A DNA stretch of 64,000 bases from Lachnoclostridium sp. An76 (GTDB lineage Bacteria > Bacillota > Clostridia > Lachnospirales > Lachnospiraceae): assembly GCF_002161355.1 (NCBI RefSeq), contig NZ_NFHL01000002.1, forward strand, positions 186,001-250,000, read 5' to 3'. Below the pieces are notes generated by a model that was not told where the DNA came from, searched no databases, and worked only from the letters and a program-made list of their open reading frames with translations. Shown here piece after piece: positions 60,178 to 64,000 of this stretch (positions are counted from its first letter, which is position 1; every line of letters begins with the position of its first letter). The position numbers were made by a program, and so were the translations under genes.

Positions 60178-60855
60178 TCAGTCTACTTCAAATTTATACC
60201 CCATCCCCCAGATCGTACGGATATATTCCCCCTTGTCCCCAAGCTTGCTGCGCAGCTTTTTCACATGGGTGTCGATCGTGCGGGCATCGCCGAAATAATC
60301 ATAGTTCCACACATTGTTCAGGATCTTCTCCCTGGACAGGGCGATCCCCTGGTTCTCCACGAAATACGCCAGCAGTTCAAATTCCTTATAGCTCAGCTCC
60401 ACAGGCTTCCCGTCGATCTTCACGATGTGGGCCGCCTTATCGATCACGATGCCGCCCGCCTCGATCATGTCTCCGCCTGCATTCCCAAGCGTTCTCCTCA
60501 GGATCGCGTTCACCCTCGCCACAAGGATCTTCGGGCTGAACGGCTTGGAGATATACTCATCCACGCCAAGCTCAAACCCCTGGAGCTCGTCCCTCTCCTC
60601 AGAGCGCGCCGTGAGCATGATGATCGGCACTTTGGAAGACTCCCTGATCTCCCTGCACACCTGCCAGCCGTCCATCTTCGGCATCATCACATCAAGGATC
60701 ACAAGGGCGATATCCTTCTCCTCGTAAAAGATATCCATCGCTTCCATGCCGTCCCCCGCCTCTATGACCGTATATCCTTCACGGGTCAGGAAGTCCTTTA
60801 CCAGTTTCCTCATCCTGCTCTCATCATCAACCACAAGGATCTTTATATTTTCCAT
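60178..60855 (-). CDS. OmpR/PhoB-type response regulator
   Basis: Protein of 225 residues. Receiver domain: KILVVDDESRMRKLV, phospho-acceptor VILDVMMPKMDGW, and Lys in YISKPFSPKIL. The winged-helix domain has LSYKEFELLAYFVENQGIALSREKILNNVW and TIDTHVKKLRSKLGDKG with GMGYKFE. ATG 60855 has GAGGAG 9 bases upstream; the frame's first ATG at 60864 is too close. It is the first gene of the two-gene operon with the histidine kinase. Confidence 0.95.
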   Translation of the reverse strand: MENIKILVVDDESRMRKLVKDFLTREGYTVIEAGDGMEAMDIFYEEKDIALVILDVMMPKMDGWQVCREIRESSKVPIIMLTARSEERDELQGFELGVDEYISKPFSPKILVARVNAILRRTLGNAGGDMIEAGGIVIDKAAHIVKIDGKPVELSYKEFELLAYFVENQGIALSREKILNNVWNYDYFGDARTIDTHVKKLRSKLGDKGEYIRTIWGMGYKFEVD

Positions 60856-61157
60856 GGTCCGCATCTCCTCTTTTATCTCTGCACACTTTTTGTTTTATCC
60901 TATATCTTATCAGGGAAATATGTCAATATTGTGAATACCGGCACAGAAAAGGACTCAGAAAAACCGGCGCAGAAAACCGGCTGTTTCCGGCACAGGGTTG
61001 TTTCATGAAAGATTTTTAAAAATATAAGAAGATTGGATTTTATCGGGGGTTATACGTGTTATACAAATACGCGTATAACTCTCGACTTTTTATTCCTGTA
61101 GAGGTATAATGTCTATATAGTATAGGTATACTCCACCTATACAGAGAGGAGGACATT

Positions 61158-61739
61158 ATGCCAGTAACTGAGAAAAAGTATCCGGATTGGGTTCAGAAGT
61201 ATCGGACAAAGGGAACTACTGTGAAGAAAAAAGGAGATTCGTATTATCTCTATAAAAGGACATCCCGACGTGTGAAAGGGAAAAAGTATCCGCAGCCAGT
61301 CGATACATATATCGGCGTGATTACTCCGGAAGGAGTCATACAAAGTAATAAAAGAAAAATATCTTTAACAGACGCAGAAGTATGGGAATACGGATTTTCG
61401 AAAGCTGTCTGGGAGTTGTGTCCGGATGATTGGAAAAAACCATTGGGGGATGATTGGAAGGATGTACTTGCCATCATTCTCTTAAAACAGTCTCCGACCT
61501 CTTATATCCAGAAAACACGGATGATAAAAAAGGAATCGGATTTCCATTATCAGTTTGCAGCTCAGATATCCTCACTTTCCCGTAGGATCCATAAAAAATG
61601 GGGCATTGGATTGGAAGAATTACATCAGTTAGAGACAATCTATTTAGTGTGCCTGGATAAAACAGAAATCATTTCGAAAGTGAGTGAGGAGCAGCGGAAA
61701 CTTCTGGAGAAAATACAAGTGGTGCTGGAAATGTGCTGA
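61158..61739 (+). CDS. Accessory protein of the ISAs1-like element
   Basis: Protein of 193 residues. The N-terminal part (YRTKGTTVKKKGDSYYLYKRTSRRVKGKKYPQPVDTYIGVITPEG) resembles the N-terminal segment of IS1634-like and other transposases that is often found as a separate module. The rest is helical and basic. GAGAGGAGG precedes the ATG. Canonical ISAs1 elements have one gene, so this is an added gene. It overlaps the transposase frame and ends 10 bases before its likely GTG start. It may bind the element ends; function unknown. Confidence 0.7.
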   Translation: MPVTEKKYPDWVQKYRTKGTTVKKKGDSYYLYKRTSRRVKGKKYPQPVDTYIGVITPEGVIQSNKRKISLTDAEVWEYGFSKAVWELCPDDWKKPLGDDWKDVLAIILLKQSPTSYIQKTRMIKKESDFHYQFAAQISSLSRRIHKKWGIGLEELHQLETIYLVCLDKTEIISKVSEEQRKLLEKIQVVLEMC

Positions 61740-61749
61740 AAGAACATTT

Positions 61750-63024
61750 GTGACAGAAAAGCTGATCCATTATTTCAGGCAGATTCCGGATTACCGGTGC
61801 GACAGAGAGAAAAAACATGACCTTGCAGAAATGCTGGTATGTGTCACTCTCGGAGTTCTTTGTGGCAGGACGACGATCCGCAGGAGCCTGAAATGGTGTA
61901 GAAACCACCTGGAAGAACTGCGGAAACATATGAAATTGAACTACGGGATTGCCTCGCCTTCCACCATTACCCGGATGCTGTCTGGGATTGATGAGGAATT
62001 AGCCTTGTATGCTTTTATGGAATGGATCGGTGAGATCGTGGACTCGAAGAATACCCATCTCGCTATTGATGGGAAAGCATTACGCGGCGCAGCGGAAAAG
62101 ACGAAAAGCGGGACAGCACCGATGCTGTTGAATGTAGTGGAAACGGTTCGAGGGTTGATACTTGCACAGCTTCCGGTCGATTCAAAGACGAATGAGATTA
62201 CGGTGATTCCGGAATTGTTGAAACTTCTGGATATCAGAGGGAGTGTTATAACGATTGATGCGATTGGGACACAGACAGCAATCATGGAACAGATACATGA
62301 ACAGGAAGGGCATTTTGTATTTACAGTAAAGAAAAATCAGCCAGACGCTTATGAGGAGATCCATACGTTCCTGGATAAACTGGAAGAAGAAGCAGAGAAA
62401 AAAGGAAAAAGTGAAACTCCAGATCCTGTTATGCAGGATTATCTTGGGAAATATGAAGAGATCAATCAGATGGAAAAAAATCGGGACAGAAATGAGTACA
62501 GGACTTGCCAGATATGTAATAATGCATTAAATCTGACGAAAAAACAAAAAGAATGGACATACGTTCAGAGCATTGGGCGGATCAAGCAGGTGAGGATTCC
62601 TGTTGAAAAAGACAGCCAGGGGAATGATATCACTCCGACAAAAGAAGAGTTTTTGAAAAAAGGCTCAAGAAGAGTCCCAGTTCCTTCTGCTGAAGAGGGA
62701 ATTGGAAAAGACATCCAGTGTACGGCACTGATCTCAGACCTTATCCTCACGGCAGAGGAACTGGGAAGCATAAAAAGAATGCACTGGTCAATAGAGAACC
62801 GGCTCCATCATGTACTGGACGACACATTCAGGGAAGATCGCTCGCCAGCCAAAAAGTCCCGAAACAATCTGTCGCTCATCAGAAAATTTGCATACAACAT
62901 CCTGCGCCTGGCAATGTACGAGACAGGTCTGACAAATATAATGACAGAAATGATGGACTGCTTTTGTGACAATGCCACCTTGCGAGAACAGTATGTATTT
63001 CAAGGCATAGCCAGTCTGTATTGA
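61750..63024 (+). CDS. ISAs1-family DDE transposase
   Basis: Protein of about 424 residues. The N-terminal associated domain begins LIHYFRQIPDYRCDREKKHDLAEMLVCV. The DDE core has HLAIDGKALRGA (first Asp), VITIDAIGTQTAIMEQI (second Asp), FTVKKNQPDAYEEI and the C-terminal HWSIENRLHHVLDDTFREDRS with the Glu. The probable start is GTG 61750 (VTEKLIHYF), 10 bases past the stop of the accessory gene; the frame is open from 61684, so a frameshift fusion is possible. No internal stops are present. Confidence 0.9.
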   Translation: MTEKLIHYFRQIPDYRCDREKKHDLAEMLVCVTLGVLCGRTTIRRSLKWCRNHLEELRKHMKLNYGIASPSTITRMLSGIDEELALYAFMEWIGEIVDSKNTHLAIDGKALRGAAEKTKSGTAPMLLNVVETVRGLILAQLPVDSKTNEITVIPELLKLLDIRGSVITIDAIGTQTAIMEQIHEQEGHFVFTVKKNQPDAYEEIHTFLDKLEEEAEKKGKSETPDPVMQDYLGKYEEINQMEKNRDRNEYRTCQICNNALNLTKKQKEWTYVQSIGRIKQVRIPVEKDSQGNDITPTKEEFLKKGSRRVPVPSAEEGIGKDIQCTALISDLILTAEELGSIKRMHWSIENRLHHVLDDTFREDRSPAKKSRNNLSLIRKFAYNILRLAMYETGLTNIMTEMMDCFCDNATLREQYVFQGIASLY

Positions 63025-63311
63025 CTATATATAGAGAATACCTCTGAAAAAAAGTCTTGTAAAGAGATAGAGAGATAGTTTGCGTTTTTTTACGTGATCA
63101 GCTTACCAGAAACGATATGGGGATGTAATAATAAGATTATAAAAGGTAGTGCTGCTCATGAATAGTTCATGAAACAACCCTGTTTCCGGCAAACTCCCGC
63201 TTGCACGCAAGCCGGCTTAGTGATAAGATATTATCATTGCGCGCGGGCGCGCCGTCCGCTCCCGCGCATAGAAAGTACGGACTGTTTTCCGCTGTCACTA
63301 AGGAGGAAAAA

Positions 63312-63878
63312 ATGGGATTACTCGAATTATTCATCCTGGCTGTAGGGCTCTCTATGGACGCCTTCGCAGTCTCCGTCTGCAAAGGACTCGCAATGCGCCG
63401 GATCACGTTCGGCAAAACACTGGTCGTGGGACTATGGTTCGGCGGTTTTCAGGCCCTGATGCCTGCTGTCGGCTATTTTCTGGGCGTCCAGTTCCGGGAA
63501 AAGATCACAGCCGTAGACCACTGGATCGCCTTCATCCTGCTGGGCCTCATCGGCGCCAATATGATCAAAGAAGCCTGTTCCGGCGACTGTGAAGAGGAAA
63601 ATGACTCTCTGGACATCAGGACCATGTTCCTGCTCGCAGTCGCGACAAGCATCGACGCTCTCGCAGTAGGGATCACATTCGCCTTCCTGAATGTAAATCT
63701 CCTGTCAGCAGTCTCCTTTATCGGAGCCACAACGTTCATCCTCTCCGCCATCGGCGTGAGGATCGGAAATGTATTCGGCACGCGCTACAAGGCAAAGGCG
63801 GAATTCACAGGCGGGGCTATCCTGATATTGCTCGGGCTGAAGATCCTGCTGGAACACCTTGGAATCCTGGCATTTTAG
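63312..63878 (+). CDS. mntP: Manganese efflux pump MntP
   Basis: Protein of 188 residues with six predicted helices. Two homologous halves carry the metal-binding Asp motifs [18 protein letters not shown] and [20 protein letters not shown]. It exports Mn2+. AGGAGG lies before ATG 63312; the frame continues 37 codons upstream without a site. The ISAs1-like element is inserted 130 bp upstream and may have separated an original promoter. I find no yybP-ykoY manganese riboswitch. The stop codon lies in the first bases of a dispersed repeat. Confidence 0.94.
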   Translation: MGLLELFILAVGLSMDAFAVSVCKGLAMRRITFGKTLVVGLWFGGFQALMPAVGYFLGVQFREKITAVDHWIAFILLGLIGANMIKEACSGDCEEENDSLDIRTMFLLAVATSIDALAVGITFAFLNVNLLSAVSFIGATTFILSAIGVRIGNVFGTRYKAKAEFTGGAILILLGLKILLEHLGILAF

Positions 63879-63966
63879 CTGAGCGCCCGTTTATGAGGAA
63901 AACAGCGGCGGCAGCCGCAGTAAGCACGCAGTGCGGTTTTCCGAATGGCGTGGGCTGAACTGTTAC
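63877..63966. repeat. Dispersed palindromic repeat, partial inverted copy
   Basis: 90 bp matching the reverse complement of 48696-48785 at 88 of 90 positions. It starts within the mntP stop codon and likely folds into a terminator-like hairpin (GGAAAACAGC / GCGGTTTTCC). Confidence 0.85.
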
Positions 63967-64000
63967 TTAGCCGTGCCGGGCAGGTAAAACCTGCAATTGA

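Larger units (their letters stand above)
60993..63182 (+). mobile_element. Complete ISAs1-like insertion sequence, 2190 bp
   Basis: Terminal inverted repeats CAGGGTTGTTTCATGAA (60993-61009) and TTCATGAAACAACCCTG (63166-63182) are perfect over 17 bp. The 9-bp direct target duplication TTTCCGGCA flanks both ends (60984-60992 and 63183-63191). Two genes are inside: an accessory gene and an ISAs1-type DDE transposase. It is A/T-richer than the surroundings and intact, so insertion was recent. Confidence 0.92.

Noticed and set aside
63192..63311. Possible yybP-ykoY manganese riboswitch before mntP
   Set aside because: The GC-rich leader has hairpins but I cannot place the conserved riboswitch motifs, so it is not called.

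Overview
The window looks like chromosome from a low-GC-lineage but moderately GC-rich anaerobic Firmicute of the Lachnospiraceae type (gut Clostridia). The grounds are AGGAGG-type ribosome sites, YesMN/YesL sugar-regulation modules, an oxygen-reducing flavodiiron fusion, an anaerobic radical-SAM maturase, a CIRCE-controlled chaperone/protease gene and two glycine tRNAs. This placement is inferred from gene content, not from a marker gene.

Bases 1-22,204 form a plant-polysaccharide uronate region. On the minus strand there is a GH115 alpha-glucuronidase (cut by the window edge), two ABC permeases and a sugar-binding lipoprotein (no ATPase subunit here), a YesN/YesM two-component system, an anchored hypothetical protein, YesL, a GH105 unsaturated uronyl hydrolase and uronate isomerase uxaC. 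A LacI-type regulator is divergent from uxaA, a CE6-like acetyl esterase and uxaB. Matching TGTAAG-NN-CTTACA palindromes lie in the promoters of uxaC, uxaA and the regulator itself. A second, A/T-tract CCGAC motif recurs upstream of the binding-protein, yesL and GH105 units. An AT-rich stretch (12.9-15.95 kb) interrupts the locus: an HD-domain plus Hsp90-type ATPase gene followed by two gene remnants (AAA-ATPase-like and VOC/glyoxalase).

Bases 21.4-24.7 kb carry an SDR dehydrogenase with an unusual insertion, a solitary PduB-like microcompartment shell protein, a 958-bp non-coding tract built of nested inverted repeats, and a ferredoxin-nitroreductase. Bases 24.8-41.2 kb hold ordinary chromosomal genes: hflX, a TPR lipoprotein, a metal P-type ATPase, NfeD/SPFH, a small alarmone synthetase, a PTS IIC-like protein, an MNT/HEPN pair, a MacB-like exporter, a predicted small RNA with a consensus promoter, xpt, a second DUF624 gene and tRNA-Gly.

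Bases 41.2-54.2 kb contain two CmpB-type membrane proteins, a four-module flavodiiron/rubredoxin/reductase fusion, nth, rpiB, a DnaJ-like chaperone, lon with a perfect CIRCE operator, a MATE exporter and an orphan anaerobic sulfatase-maturase-like protein. At 54.2-54.6 kb there is a type I toxin-antitoxin locus with a 30-residue hydrophobic peptide. The rest has tRNA-Gly, ung, hisF-hisH with an AGCS symporter, an OmpR-type two-component system, a complete ISAs1-like insertion sequence with a 9-bp target duplication, and mntP. A dispersed palindromic repeat family occurs at 28.8, 48.7 and 63.9 kb.
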